Origin: Acidobacteriota bacterium
GTDB lineage: Bacteria; Acidobacteriota; Blastocatellia; Chloracidobacteriales; JADJPF01
Assembly (NCBI GenBank): GCA_016213785.1
Contig: JACQZQ010000129.1
Span: 27,212-91,211, forward strand
Direction: 5' to 3'
Length of the DNA stretch: 64,000 bases
Position 1 is the first letter of the stretch. Each line of letters opens with the position of its first letter. The notes under the pieces were generated by a model that was not told the DNA's origin, made no database searches, and saw nothing but the letters and a program-made list of their open reading frames with translations. This document shows positions 18,160 through 28,262 of the stretch, in pieces. The position numbers and the translations under genes are program-made.

Positions 18160-18492
18160 TTATAGTTCCTCATCTAAGTCTAGAAAGTAGTCTGGTTCTA
18201 CTAACTCAAAATATTCATCGAAAGTTTCTATCGTTCGTGGAAAATCAACATCATATTCACGGCAAGCAAATTCTAAGAAGCGCTCTTTAACTTGGATTGT
18301 ATCATCGGGTGATACATCTTGACCAAATCCCCCTTGAGTAATAGCAATTAAAAGGCGTTCTAGTTGTGGTTCATCCATCTCTATCACTAAAGGGTTTTTA
18401 TTTGTTTTAAGCAAGTTAAAAAAAGACTCTCGCCAAGTAATTAGGTAATAGCTTTTTTCCATTGGTGCCATAATCTTCATTTTACATGCCAT
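18160..18492 (-). CDS. Small acidic protein of unknown function upstream of bshA
   Basis: A protein of about 100-110 residues that I do not recognise. It is very acidic toward the C-terminus ([20 protein letters not shown]) and has helical segments around residues 20-60 (in the region [11 protein letters not shown] and [11 protein letters not shown]). No signal peptide or catalytic motif is seen. The stop is two bases from the bshA GTG start, so the genes are probably co-translated. Several ATG codons lie in the first 15 codons (18492, 18480, 18471, 18462), none with a clear ribosome-binding site, so the start is uncertain. Confidence 0.6.
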   Translation of the reverse strand: MACKMKIMAPMEKSYYLITWRESFFNLLKTNKNPLVIEMDEPQLERLLIAITQGGFGQDVSPDDTIQVKERFLEFACREYDVDFPRTIETFDEYFELVEPDYFLDLDEEL

Positions 18493-18580
18493 AAGCAAAC
18501 ATAGAAAGCTATCTTAGTTGATGATAAAGAGTAACTCTATTAGAATGTTTTGCACTTAAAATATTTTTCGAGGAAATAGA

Positions 18581-19921
18581 ATGCCAGATCGCTTGCTTAT
18601 TATTGGCGGAAATGCTGCTGGAATGACAGCAGCAACTTGGGCACGTCGTCAAAACTCTAGTGCAGAAATCATTGTAGTCGAAAAAACCCCTTTTATTAGC
18701 TACTCTGAATGTGGCATTCCTTATGTCTTTAGCGGTCAAATCAATAGCTTAGATACCCTTATTCGTTATCAGCCTCAGGAACTCTTAGAAAAATATCAGA
18801 TCAAAGTATTAATTCAAAATACTGTGGAGTCGCTTAATTTATCCTCTCAATTTGCTGAAGTAAAAAACCTAGCTGAGAATAAAATATCAAAGATTAATTT
18901 TGATTACTTAGTGATAGCTACTGGAGCAAAAGCTAAAGTGCCAAATATTGAAGGGCTAAATTTAGCAGGAGTTTTTACTTTAAGACATATGCCAGAAGCT
19001 AAAGCCATAGATGAATACTTAAAGAAAAATAAACCTCGTAATGCAGTAATTTTAGGTGCTGGTTATATAGGTTTAGAAATGGCTGAAGCACTAAGAGCCT
19101 GCTCAATAGATGTAACTATAATAGAAAGTTCAAAAAAATTACTTGGAAATTTTGATGGGCAGTTAAAAGCTCAGATTATAAATGAATTAAATAAACAAAA
19201 AGTAAAGCTCTTATTAGATGAAACAATACATGGAATTTTAGGTAGCCAAAAAGTTGAATATGTAAGCGCTTCTTCTGGTGTAATTAATACAGACCTAGTA
19301 ATAATTGCTATAGGAATTAGCCCTGAAGTTTCACTAGCACGCTCAAGTAATATCCGTTTAGGTGCAAGTGGTGCAATAGCTGTAAAAGAAACGCTCCAAA
19401 CCAATTTTCCTAATGTTTATGCTGCTGGAGATTGTGCAGAAGTAAATCATATAGTTTTAGATAAACCCTATTATTTTCCATTAGGGACAACAGCTAATAA
19501 ACAAGGCCGTGTAGCAGGAATTAATATAGCAGGTGGAAGAGCAAAATTTACGGGAATCGTTGGAACTCAAGCGGTAAAGGTCTTTGATTTAGAAATTGCA
19601 ACTACAGGGCTATCTATTGATGAAGCTAAGGCGGCTGGTTTCTGGGTTAAGGAACTTTCATCGCATTCAGTTTCTCGTGCTGGTTATTATCCAGGTAGTG
19701 AGCCTATCTTTACATCTTTACTCTATGATGAACGGACAGGAAAAGTTTTAGGCGGACAAATGATAGGTTATGAAGGTGTGGCTAAACGTATTGATGTTAT
19801 TGCAACAGCACTGTTTAACAAAATGAAGGTAGAAGACTTACTACAACTAGATTTAAGTTATGCTCCGCCATTTGCTCCTGTTTGGGATCCAATTCTTTAT
19901 ACTGTGCGAAAATTAAAATAA
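18581..19921 (+). CDS. CoA-disulfide-reductase-like FAD/NAD(P) oxidoreductase
   Basis: A 446-residue flavoprotein of the pyridine nucleotide-disulfide oxidoreductase family with a single redox Cys. The FAD-binding start is LLIIGGNAAGMTAATWARR. The active-site motif SYSECGIPYVFSG places the Cys at residue 44, as in CoA-disulfide reductase and NADH oxidase/peroxidase. The NAD(P) fold is NAVILGAGYIGLEMAE, a second FAD motif is VYAAGDCAEV, and a dimerisation domain fills the C-terminus. It would reduce CoA disulfide or persulfides, or act as an NADH oxidase. Its closeness to bshA suggests low-molecular-weight thiol metabolism. No rhodanese domain is fused. Exact substrate not decided. Confidence 0.85.
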   Translation: MPDRLLIIGGNAAGMTAATWARRQNSSAEIIVVEKTPFISYSECGIPYVFSGQINSLDTLIRYQPQELLEKYQIKVLIQNTVESLNLSSQFAEVKNLAENKISKINFDYLVIATGAKAKVPNIEGLNLAGVFTLRHMPEAKAIDEYLKKNKPRNAVILGAGYIGLEMAEALRACSIDVTIIESSKKLLGNFDGQLKAQIINELNKQKVKLLLDETIHGILGSQKVEYVSASSGVINTDLVIIAIGISPEVSLARSSNIRLGASGAIAVKETLQTNFPNVYAAGDCAEVNHIVLDKPYYFPLGTTANKQGRVAGINIAGGRAKFTGIVGTQAVKVFDLEIATTGLSIDEAKAAGFWVKELSSHSVSRAGYYPGSEPIFTSLLYDERTGKVLGGQMIGYEGVAKRIDVIATALFNKMKVEDLLQLDLSYAPPFAPVWDPILYTVRKLK

Positions 19922-19938
19922 AAGCCTTGGTCAAAAAT

Positions 19939-20430
19939 ATGAAAAAGCTACTTATAATCCCTGGAATTTTAATTACATTGTTTAGTTCTTTTTTTGTTTT
20001 TGCGGCAATAGGAGATTTAATCACTGGAGATAAACAAGGAACTGGTACAGGTGTCTTATTAGGTCTTCTAGTTTTTTTCTTAGGCACTGCTTTTTCAGGC
20101 ATACTACTAGCGCGTTATGGTCTGGGTAAAAAGAAAAGTAATTTATCTGAATTTGACCAAGAACAACGTGTACTGGCTTTAGCAAAAACAACTGGAGGCA
20201 AGCTTACTGTAGCAGATGTGGCACTTCATTGCAGATTAACTATTGATGAAAGCAAAGATATTTTAGATAAAATTGCTGCTCAAGGTGTAGCTGAGATGCA
20301 ATTTACCAATGATGGCAATTTTTTTTATTTATTTCCTAGCTTTTTAATAAACTCTGAAGCTAACCAACCACTTAGACAGATACCCTTAAATTCAACAAGT
20401 TATCAACATAGGGAACGAGAGCGAGAATAA
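19939..20430 (+). CDS. Membrane-anchored winged-helix-like protein
   Basis: A 163-residue protein with two N-terminal membrane helices (LLIIPGILITLFSSFFVFAA, then GVLLGLLVFFLGTAFSGILL). A cytoplasmic region of about 100 residues follows, where EQRVLALAKTTGGKLTVADV and then CRLTIDESKDILDKIAAQGV look like a winged-helix DNA-binding or protein-binding fold. The ATG at 19939 gives a normal signal-anchor start 17 bases after the flavoprotein stop, so it is probably co-transcribed with it. The end is rich in Arg/Glu (HRERERE). Function unknown. Confidence 0.65.
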   Translation: MKKLLIIPGILITLFSSFFVFAAIGDLITGDKQGTGTGVLLGLLVFFLGTAFSGILLARYGLGKKKSNLSEFDQEQRVLALAKTTGGKLTVADVALHCRLTIDESKDILDKIAAQGVAEMQFTNDGNFFYLFPSFLINSEANQPLRQIPLNSTSYQHRERERE

Positions 20431-20450
20431 ACTAACTACAAACTACTAAG

Positions 20451-21416
20451 TTACTGTCTCATTGCCATTACAACATCATAAGCCATCATTGCAGCACCAA
20501 TCACTCCTGCATCATTACCAAGTCCCCCTGTAACAATCTTACAGTCTGCTAGCAATGGGTCAAAACAGTATTTTGTGGCTGATTCGCCAATAGCATTTAA
20601 TAGAAATTCACCAGCAGCCATAACAGGGCCACCTAAAACCACTAGCTCTAGATTAAGTAAGTTAACTACATTAGCAATAGTTAGTCCTAAATAATCAGCA
20701 GTCTCTAATAAAATAGTTCTAGCAAATTTATCACCTTTGCAAGCAGCTTCTACAATATCTTCACAAGTTAATCTGTTTTTCATTTTAGGAGCTAGTAAAG
20801 ACTCAGTAAAACAAGGATCTATAAAAAGCTGTTCTCTGGTTCGTCTTACAATATTTGGGCCTGAGGCAATGGTTTCTAAACAGCCCTGAGAGCCACAGCT
20901 ACAATCAAGAGGCTCTCCGCCTACTTTCATATGCCCAAATTCACCAGCAAAACCTCTTGAACCATGTTGTAGTTGGCCGTTTAAGACAAGTCCCCCACCA
21001 ATACCTGTACCTAAATAAATGTAAATAATATTATTTAAGTTTAGAGCGGCTCCACAGCGCCACTCACCATAAGTTGCTGCATTTGCATCATTATCAATAA
21101 TTACAGGTAATGAGACGGCTTGAACAAGTTCATGGTGAATATTTATAAAAGAAACATCAGGTAAATTAGGTAAGACTTTAACTTGTTGGGATTGATAATC
21201 AACTAGCCCAGATACGGCTAGACCAATAGCAGCTATTGGTAAGGGGGCACTTGAACGCATTTCCTTAACTAAATTTATAAGTTTATCAACTAAAGCACGC
21301 CCGTTAATTAGTTCTGTAGGAGTGCGGTCTTGTCTTATTATATTTCCTGAAGTATCTACCATAGCTATACGGGTAGATCGACCTAGATCAACGCCTATAT
21401 ATAAAACATTATCCAT
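20451..21416 (-). CDS. ROK-family sugar kinase, glucokinase type
   Basis: A 321-residue ROK protein that phosphorylates glucose or a related hexose in the cytosol. It has the ATP-binding start YIGVDLGRSTRIAMVD, the catalytic/sugar segment DNDANAATYGEW, the phosphate loop YLGTGIGGGLVL and the ROK zinc signature CSCGSQGCLETIASG. There is no N-terminal DNA-binding domain, so it is a kinase rather than a NagC-type repressor. It is convergent with the winged-helix gene (20 bases between stops) and lies 19 bases downstream of a Ser/Thr kinase gene. Glucose versus N-acetylmannosamine or another sugar cannot be decided from sequence alone. Confidence 0.88.
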   Translation of the reverse strand: MDNVLYIGVDLGRSTRIAMVDTSGNIIRQDRTPTELINGRALVDKLINLVKEMRSSAPLPIAAIGLAVSGLVDYQSQQVKVLPNLPDVSFINIHHELVQAVSLPVIIDNDANAATYGEWRCGAALNLNNIIYIYLGTGIGGGLVLNGQLQHGSRGFAGEFGHMKVGGEPLDCSCGSQGCLETIASGPNIVRRTREQLFIDPCFTESLLAPKMKNRLTCEDIVEAACKGDKFARTILLETADYLGLTIANVVNLLNLELVVLGGPVMAAGEFLLNAIGESATKYCFDPLLADCKIVTGGLGNDAGVIGAAMMAYDVVMAMRQ

Positions 21417-21435
21417 AATTATGCCTAAGCCCTTT

Positions 21436-23568
21436 TTATTTTTCTATTTTTTTTGGATTTGTTTTTTGAATATGTTTTATAGCCCAAAAAGCTTTTGCTC
21501 TAACACCTTCATCCTCATCCTTGCGCAAGCGGTCTTCTAGAGCAGGCAGTGCTTGAGAGTCTGTAAGTTCTCCTAAAGCTTGAGCAGAGGCAAATCTTAT
21601 ATTAGCATCTGGCCTAGATAATGCTTCTAGAAGTTCTGGACAAGCACGCGTATCTTTTAAGTGCCCTAGGGCTAATGCAGCTTCGCTTGCAAGCAAACTT
21701 GAATCGCTAATAAGTGCTTCTAAGAGCATTGGAACAAGTTCCACGCTACCTAAACGCCCAGCAGCAGCAGCAGCAAATCTAGCAGTATCAAAATCATAAG
21801 TCCGCATTGATTTTTCTAGCTCTAGCTGTACAGCAGAGGTTGCAGCACGACCAAATCTAGAAAGAGCTTTAACACAAGCTGATTTTACTTGAGGGCTTTT
21901 ATCTTTTAAGCTTTGTGCTATTGCCTCTATTGCTTGTAAATCAGCCGAATATTTAAGCTTAGAAATAGCATCTATTCTAATTTCCTCATTTGGGTCTTGT
22001 AGTAACTCAAAAGGATTGCCTTTTTCTTTTAATTGAAGAACTAGAGTTTGACAAATACTATTATGTGTAACTGAATTATCACTGCTAAGCTCTGTGTCTA
22101 CTTTCTTTGACCAAACAATTATTCCTGTATTTGTATCAAAAAGCTGTGCCATAACATAAAGCTTATCTTCTAAGGAAAGAAAGCTAGTCACAAGTATTGC
22201 ATCTACACCTAGCTCATGGCCTACTTCTGTTGGGTTAAATTCTTTATTATGATATTTAGCAACTTGGCTAGAAGGCCGTACAGATAAAGACTTAAACTTA
22301 GTAAATTCCTCAATTAATGTCTCTTGCAGTTCTAGTCCCCAACTTTCATCATAAGCACCGCTAATTCTTTTAGATGGCATAATGGCTAAAGTCTTGTGTT
22401 GACCAGCAATCCAAGGAAAATCATCTAAAAGAGATTGGCTTGTTTCAGCCTCCATATTAGCAGGAGAATCTACAGTTGATTTAATATTAAACTCATATTT
22501 TTGTGTAACAGCTTCAGAATAATTAATATCTTTAGATAAAGAAGGCTCTTTTGCGCTACTAGTATTACTAGGAAGAGATACGCCTAATAAGCCGCCTGGC
22601 GTAGTAGGAACAGCATTTGGTTTAGGTGTTTTACGAAGTGATTTAGGTAATAATCTCTCTAGCCAACTTAATCTAACCCTTTCAACAGGAGCAAAAGGCT
22701 TAATAATTCCATCAGGAACATCTTTACTAGAAGAAGCTTCTGAACCAATATATTTTAAGTCTGCAATCATTTCAGGCATTGATTGATAACGCTTTTCAGC
22801 ATCTTTAGCCATTGCTCTTTCTAACACTTCTTGAAAGCCTGATAAAATGCCTGAGTTTATTTCTGGGACTGGCCTAGGAGTTTCATTACAAACAGCTTTA
22901 ACAATTTCCATAGGGTTTTTACCATTAAAAGCTTTTAGCCCTGTTGCCATTTCATAAAGTACAGTCCCAAAGGAAAAAATATCACTTCGTCTATCAATAC
23001 GATCACGCCGAGATTGCTCTGGTGACATATAGGCAGGCGTTCCAGGGGTTTCTATTATCCCCATCATATCTAACTGACGAGTTAAAGAATTTTTTTCATA
23101 AATATTTTTTGCTAAACCAAAATCTAGTACTTTAGCCTGACCTCGGGGTGTAATCATTATATTTTGCGGTTTAATATCTCTATGTACAATTCCGTGATCA
23201 TGGGCTGAAGAAAGAGCATCAGCTATTTGTAGTGCAACAGAAATTAAAGTGTTATTTCCAAGCGGTTGACCATTAATAGTCTGTTTTAGGGTTTGACCTT
23301 CAATATATTGCATTACAATAAAAAACTGGCTATCAGCCTCTTTAATTTCATAGATCATACAAATATTAGGGTGGTCAAGAACCGAAGCTAGGCGGGCTTC
23401 ACGTGAAAAGCGTTTTCGAGCAGTATCATTTGTAAGTAAGTCACTAGAAAGCAGTTTTAGCACTACAGTTCTATCTAACTGTTCATCCTGAGCTTTATAG
23501 ACTTGCCCCATACCGCCTTTACCTAGCTCTTCTTGAATCTTATATTGAGCAATAGTTTTTCCTATCAT
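21436..23568 (-). CDS. Ser/Thr protein kinase with TolB/FlgO-like and HEAT-repeat regions
   Basis: A 710-residue Hanks-type kinase. The kinase domain (residues about 8-270) has the Gly loop GKGGMGQVYKA, the VAIK-like Lys in VVLKLL, HRDIKPQN, DFGLA and TPAYMSPEQ, so it should be active. After a linker a region starting KTLAIMPSKRISGAYDESWG resembles the TolB-N/FlgO-like fold often found after kinase or cyclase domains. The last about 150 residues are HEAT/PBS-lyase repeats (ALALGHLKDTRACPELLEAL). No membrane helix is seen, so it is probably cytoplasmic. ATG at 23568 follows a GGGCGG; a TTG one codon earlier is possible. Substrate unknown; a tandem-FHA protein lies 4 kb away. Confidence 0.85.
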   Translation of the reverse strand: MIGKTIAQYKIQEELGKGGMGQVYKAQDEQLDRTVVLKLLSSDLLTNDTARKRFSREARLASVLDHPNICMIYEIKEADSQFFIVMQYIEGQTLKQTINGQPLGNNTLISVALQIADALSSAHDHGIVHRDIKPQNIMITPRGQAKVLDFGLAKNIYEKNSLTRQLDMMGIIETPGTPAYMSPEQSRRDRIDRRSDIFSFGTVLYEMATGLKAFNGKNPMEIVKAVCNETPRPVPEINSGILSGFQEVLERAMAKDAEKRYQSMPEMIADLKYIGSEASSSKDVPDGIIKPFAPVERVRLSWLERLLPKSLRKTPKPNAVPTTPGGLLGVSLPSNTSSAKEPSLSKDINYSEAVTQKYEFNIKSTVDSPANMEAETSQSLLDDFPWIAGQHKTLAIMPSKRISGAYDESWGLELQETLIEEFTKFKSLSVRPSSQVAKYHNKEFNPTEVGHELGVDAILVTSFLSLEDKLYVMAQLFDTNTGIIVWSKKVDTELSSDNSVTHNSICQTLVLQLKEKGNPFELLQDPNEEIRIDAISKLKYSADLQAIEAIAQSLKDKSPQVKSACVKALSRFGRAATSAVQLELEKSMRTYDFDTARFAAAAAGRLGSVELVPMLLEALISDSSLLASEAALALGHLKDTRACPELLEALSRPDANIRFASAQALGELTDSQALPALEDRLRKDEDEGVRAKAFWAIKHIQKTNPKKIEK

Positions 23569-23698
23569 CAAACACCGCCCTAAATAAAGTTATTAAGTTA
23601 TACTGAATTTTTGTTGAAGAGAAATATAGAGATATTGATAATGCTTTATTTTATGCTGAATTAATAGAAAAACAACTAAAGTTACTATAGAAAAAGCT

Positions 23699-26600
23699 TT
23701 ATTTTACTAATTTTTCATATTTATATCTTATTAAAGGTTTTTCTCTTAATGCTTCGTAAAATAGCTTATTAGATTCACCTATAGTTTTTTCTTTTTCTAA
23801 ACCTGTTCTAAAATTAGTAGTTAGTGAAAGCAAAGCAGCTTTTAACATCTTTGCTTCTAATAATTTAGGATTAAGTGTAATCGCTTTTTCCACCTTAGAA
23901 ATAGCTTTTATTGTTATTGGCTCTAACTCTAGAAAATTTAATTTAGATTGTGAGATTTTCCAATCAATTAAATAGTAATAATATTCTGCCATTTTTAAGT
24001 TATTTTCTGCACTCTCTGGATTTAATTCTATAGCTTTTTTTAAGTTTATCTCTGTATTATTAAAATAATCTTGTGGAGAGAGTTTTTTTGCTATTGAATT
24101 GCGTGCTGAAAGTAACTCTGTTTCAGCAAGTCTTAAGTATAATTCTGTATTATTTTGGTTAAGTCTAATACCTTCTTCTAGAGTTTTTCTTGTTTGATTT
24201 AGCTCTTCACTAGCATCTCTACCTTGATTAATAGCAAATTCGCTACCAACAAGCAAAGCTTCTCCAAAGAAACGATAGCCATCAGCAAATGGGCCTAAGG
24301 AAAGTCCTTTTTCAAAATTTTCTTTAGCTAGTTTTACTGAGTCACTTGGGTCTTTTCCTTCGGCTAGTTCATATCTAGCCCTTGTCCTATAGCTAATTCC
24401 AGCATTAGTATGAGGAAAAGCCTGATTAGCATTTATTGTTATAGCTTTTTTATAACTCTCTATTGCTCTATCTAACCAAATATTAGGGTTTGAGCCACAT
24501 AAAAGCTCATATTCTCCTCGTATTTCATAAGCATTACCTAGGCCATTATAATAGAACATATTTTCTGGATTAATCTTTATAGCTTCTTGATAATTTTTTA
24601 TAGATAAGTCTAATGAATTAACAGCATCAATGCCTTTGCTCATTTCATAACGAGCTATTCCCCAATAAGCATCGCCTAGATTTTTATAAATAAGATCATA
24701 AAGTACACTCATCTGAAGTGCGCTATTAAAAGCAGCTATAGCTTTTTCAAAAGTAGGTCGAGCATCTAAACCCTTGCCAAGTTCGTAAAGCCCTTTTCTA
24801 TAGTAAGATGCACCTATATAATTATAAGGAACTCCTGCTAAGCCTTTATCTACAATTAAATTAGCTGCCCTTTCAGATTCAACAAATTTGGCTGCCTTTT
24901 CACCTGCTTCAATTGATTTATCAAGTTCTAAAGGCTCAAGCCCAACCCTTATTTGATATTGGCCTAAAATATTATAAGCAATAGCTTTATTAATATAAGC
25001 TATTTTACTCTCTGGATTAACAATTAATGCCTGATCACAGGCTTTTAATGCTGCTTTAGCCGACTCCTCAGGAGATTTACTTTTTTCAAATAATGAAGTC
25101 ATTAAATTTATATTTCGATTAGCTTCTAGCTCATATAAACTTCCATCACTACGACCTATATCGACTGCCTGGTCATAAGCTTTTTTAGCCCAGTCAAACT
25201 CATTTATTGCTTTTTCATAATCACCTGTTCTAAGGCTTTTTGCTCCTAATTCTTTATAGACTTTGCTTTCTAATTTTTTGGCTTCATAAAGCCAAGGTGA
25301 CTGATTAAAAGCTTGACTAGTTTTTTCTAAAGCTCTTGTGTGCTCATCTAGATAAAAAGCTATAAGCGCTTCAATATAAAGCCTATCACTACTTACTTGA
25401 GTACTAAAAGCTAGGTAATTTAAAGCAGGGTCTCTATATAGTTTTTTAAGCTCAATAAGCTGTTTATCTTGAGCCTGTTTATCAGGTATAAACCTAAGCT
25501 GTTCTCTTAGGTATTGATATAGCTCGCCTTTTGCATAGCCTAAAGAATAAGCTGTATCAGTTGTCTTATAATCGCTCTCCCAAGCTTTTTCTAAGTACCA
25601 ATTAGCTTTTTCATAGTCTTGTAAAGTAAGATAACCCCTTCCTATAGAATAATAAGCAGGCCCTTTAGCAGGACTTGTAGAAGTTTTTAGTTTTTCTTGA
25701 AGAGATTTAATACGCTCTTCTATTAAAATTCTTGCTGCTTTATTGTCGTGAATGGGTAAAGTGCTAGAATAATGCCAAATTTTTTCTATTTCCTTTACTT
25801 CCTGTCCAAAAACCTTTTCTGCTCTTTCTCTTTGACTAGTTGCCCAAATTGTATAAAGTCCTGTTGTTATTGAGCTAATTACTAAAATAAAAGCTATGCT
25901 TAATAATGTTACTTTTAATTTATGTTTTTTAACTAATTTCTTAAGCCGATAGATTTTTGAAGGTCTAGCATTTATTGGTTCTCCATCTAAATAAAGACCT
26001 ATATCTTCTGCTAAAGCTTTTGCTGATTGATAGCGTTCTTTAGGATCTTTTTCTAAACATTTTAATACTATTATTTCTATATCTTCTGGAATAGAATCAT
26101 TTAATTCTCGTAATTTAATAGGAGGTTCATCGCTAATTTTCATTACTATTTCAAAATAGTTTTTTGCCCTAAAAGGCGGAACCCCTGTTAAAAGCTCATA
26201 TAAAGTAGCACCCATGCTATAGACATCACTACGACGGTCTAAAAGATTTATTTTCCCTTTTGCTTGTTCTGGAGACATATAAGAAGGTGTTCCAAGTATT
26301 GCACCCGCAGCAGTTGTTCCTGCCTCTCCAACCTCACGAGCTAAACCAAAATCAAGTATATAAGGCCATAAACCCTGTTCATCACTTCTTTCAATTAATA
26401 TATTTGAAGGTTTAATATCTCTATGAATAAGCCCTTGTTTATGAGCTACATGTAAAGCTTCGGAGATTTCTTTAATAATCTTAAGCTTTTGTTCTAAACT
26501 TAGTTCCTCTTTAGCTCTATCTAGAGAAATCCCTTTAATATACTGCATGGAAATATAAGGTCTATTAAAGTACTCACCTATTTCATAGATTTTACAAATA

Positions 26601-27331
26601 TGCGCATGCTCAATTCTAGCTTGAAGCCTAGCTTCTCTAATAAAGCGCTCTACTAAGTCTTGATCTTTAGTATTTATAACAAATTTTAATGCAACAGTTC
26701 GATTTAGCTTTGGATCAATACCCCTAAATACACGTCCCATACCTCCAATACCTATTAATTTAAGATGTTTATATTTATCCCAATTAATAAGATCTCTTTC
26801 CTCCACATCACTATCTTCTGAAAATAAAGATGTAGCTGAAAACCTATTTGTAGGCTGAGCTTCGGCTTGATTAGCAGTCCTTCTTGCACTTTCATCAATT
26901 TTTAATGTTGTATCTTCTGAAAGAACTTTCCTTAGTGTGAAAATCTTACTTGCCTCATCTGATAGGGCAGGTTGAATTAATGTGGTTTTTCCAGAGGGTT
27001 CATCCTTATCATAATTTAATTCATCATAATCTAAAGGCTCAAATTCACTTATTTCTATAATCTCATCATTAATACTTGTACTTGTACTTGTACTTGTACT
27101 AAAGGTAATTTCTTTATTTGAATCAGATATAATTTCTTTAGAAATCAAAGATAAGGTTTTTTCATCTATTAACCCAGCTTGAATAAGTTGGGCAAGTTGA
27201 AAGCCCCACTTTAAGCATTCTTTAGAATCTGGATCTAGCTTAAGTGTAAAGTTTTGAAAGCAGTCTTCTTCCAGTAATAAACCTTTTTCAATAGCTTTTT
27301 TAATAATACGGTTCTCTTGGTCTTGTGTCAT
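23699..27331 (-). CDS. Membrane Ser/Thr protein kinase with extracytoplasmic TPR array
   Basis: A 1210-residue PknB-type kinase. Residues 1-180 are an unassigned acidic region with a (TS)n run near residue 80. The kinase domain (about 187-450) has [11 protein letters not shown], Lys216 in [14 protein letters not shown] (303-310), DFGLA (327-331) and [11 protein letters not shown] membrane helix follows at about 474-496 ([20 protein letters not shown]). The remaining 700 residues are TPR-like repeats, many with the NPE-type turn, expected outside the cytoplasm. Such kinases sense through the extracytoplasmic part and phosphorylate cytoplasmic partners. It is divergent from a tandem-FHA gene 213 bases away, a plausible partner. 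Ligand and substrate unknown. Confidence 0.87.
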   Translation of the reverse strand: MTQDQENRIIKKAIEKGLLLEEDCFQNFTLKLDPDSKECLKWGFQLAQLIQAGLIDEKTLSLISKEIISDSNKEITFSTSTSTSTSINDEIIEISEFEPLDYDELNYDKDEPSGKTTLIQPALSDEASKIFTLRKVLSEDTTLKIDESARRTANQAEAQPTNRFSATSLFSEDSDVEERDLINWDKYKHLKLIGIGGMGRVFRGIDPKLNRTVALKFVINTKDQDLVERFIREARLQARIEHAHICKIYEIGEYFNRPYISMQYIKGISLDRAKEELSLEQKLKIIKEISEALHVAHKQGLIHRDIKPSNILIERSDEQGLWPYILDFGLAREVGEAGTTAAGAILGTPSYMSPEQAKGKINLLDRRSDVYSMGATLYELLTGVPPFRAKNYFEIVMKISDEPPIKLRELNDSIPEDIEIIVLKCLEKDPKERYQSAKALAEDIGLYLDGEPINARPSKIYRLKKLVKKHKLKVTLLSIAFILVISSITTGLYTIWATSQRERAEKVFGQEVKEIEKIWHYSSTLPIHDNKAARILIEERIKSLQEKLKTSTSPAKGPAYYSIGRGYLTLQDYEKANWYLEKAWESDYKTTDTAYSLGYAKGELYQYLREQLRFIPDKQAQDKQLIELKKLYRDPALNYLAFSTQVSSDRLYIEALIAFYLDEHTRALEKTSQAFNQSPWLYEAKKLESKVYKELGAKSLRTGDYEKAINEFDWAKKAYDQAVDIGRSDGSLYELEANRNINLMTSLFEKSKSPEESAKAALKACDQALIVNPESKIAYINKAIAYNILGQYQIRVGLEPLELDKSIEAGEKAAKFVESERAANLIVDKGLAGVPYNYIGASYYRKGLYELGKGLDARPTFEKAIAAFNSALQMSVLYDLIYKNLGDAYWGIARYEMSKGIDAVNSLDLSIKNYQEAIKINPENMFYYNGLGNAYEIRGEYELLCGSNPNIWLDRAIESYKKAITINANQAFPHTNAGISYRTRARYELAEGKDPSDSVKLAKENFEKGLSLGPFADGYRFFGEALLVGSEFAINQGRDASEELNQTRKTLEEGIRLNQNNTELYLRLAETELLSARNSIAKKLSPQDYFNNTEINLKKAIELNPESAENNLKMAEYYYYLIDWKISQSKLNFLELEPITIKAISKVEKAITLNPKLLEAKMLKAALLSLTTNFRTGLEKEKTIGESNKLFYEALREKPLIRYKYEKLVK
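27068..27100. repeat. Hexanucleotide microsatellite inside the TPR kinase gene
   Basis: About four tandem copies of ACTTGT on the plus strand encode the alternating Ser-Thr run near residue 80 of the kinase. A change of one unit would keep the frame and add or remove two residues of linker. Confidence 0.7.
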
Positions 27332-27502
27332 ATCTATAACTTATGTTTTGCTATCTAAATAAGTTTTTTGCTTAATATTTTTGCTATAGCAAAAATTATT
27401 CTAACCTATTGCACTTGGCTTAGCTAAATATTATATTGCAATACTTTCTAACATATTAAATCTTTTACTTTCTTATCTTCTTAAGTCAAAAAATTCTGGA
27501 GG

Positions 27503-27537
27503 TAGCCTAAAATCAAAAACCCTTTAATTTTAGGCTA
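27503..27537. promoter_or_regulatory. 11-bp perfect inverted repeat before the tandem-FHA gene
   Basis: TAGCCTAAAAT (27503-27513) and ATTTTAGGCTA (27527-27537) are exact complements with a 13-base spacer, ending seven bases before the FHA ATG at 27545. The FHA gene has no clear ribosome-binding site next to its start, so the stem could control access to the start, or act as an operator. Confidence 0.5.
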
Positions 27538-27544
27538 AAACGGT

Positions 27545-28249
27545 ATGAAAGAATATATTATTATTAATCACTTAATTGGATCAAAATCTGGTCAAGTAGA
27601 AGGGTTTTTAATCAGCAATTTTTCAGAAATCACTATTGGCCGCTCTTCTTCATCAACGCTTAAGTTTGATAAGCAAAAAGATTCTATGGTATCAACCCAC
27701 CAAGCTAAAATCCTTATTTCTACAACTAAACCCTATCAGTTTTCTTTGCTTGATCTTAATAGTCGTAACGGAACTTTTCTTAATAAACGTAGAGCTATTG
27801 GAGCAGTCACACTTAAAGTAGGCGATATTATACAAGCAGGTTTAGATGGCCCAGCCTTTGAATTTGACTTAAACCCTCGCCCTAGCGCTCTTTCAAGCCA
27901 TATACCCAGCATAGGCACTATTAAACGCCTTGTTCTAGAACATATAGCTGGTTCAAAAACAGGTCAATTAGAATTTATTTCACTAAATGATTTCCGAGAG
28001 CTAATTATAGGTCGCGGTGAAACTTCTATGATTAAATATGATATTTATCAAGATTATATGCTCTCAAGAGAACACGCTAAAATAACCGTAGACTCTAAAA
28101 ACCCTCAAAAATTTACCATTACTGATTTAGATAGCCGCAATGGAACTTTTCTTAATAAGGCTAAATTACTTGGCTCAGCACCATTAAATTTTGGGGATAT
28201 AGTTCAGTTTGGTGTAGAAGGCCCTGCCTTTAGATTTGATCTTCAATAA
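27545..28249 (+). CDS. Tandem FHA-domain protein
   Basis: A 234-residue cytoplasmic protein made of two FHA domains. The first (residues about 1-110) has ITIGRSSSSTLKF, STHQAKI and DLNSRNGTFLN. The second (about 122-234) has LIIGRGETSMIKY, SREHAKI and DLDSRNGTFLNKA. FHA domains bind phosphothreonine peptides, so a double domain could bridge two phosphosites or dimerise a partner. It is divergent from a large Ser/Thr kinase, suggesting a kinase-reader pair (inference). The two halves are alike enough to suggest an internal duplication. It is followed 13 bases later by an SDR gene. Confidence 0.85.
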   Translation: MKEYIIINHLIGSKSGQVEGFLISNFSEITIGRSSSSTLKFDKQKDSMVSTHQAKILISTTKPYQFSLLDLNSRNGTFLNKRRAIGAVTLKVGDIIQAGLDGPAFEFDLNPRPSALSSHIPSIGTIKRLVLEHIAGSKTGQLEFISLNDFRELIIGRGETSMIKYDIYQDYMLSREHAKITVDSKNPQKFTITDLDSRNGTFLNKAKLLGSAPLNFGDIVQFGVEGPAFRFDLQ

Positions 28250-28262
28250 ATTAGGAGGAAAA

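Noticed and set aside
18509..18739. A minus-strand frame of 76 codons overlapping the flavoprotein start
   Set aside because: It conflicts with the strong FAD-binding start at 18581 and shows no coding features.
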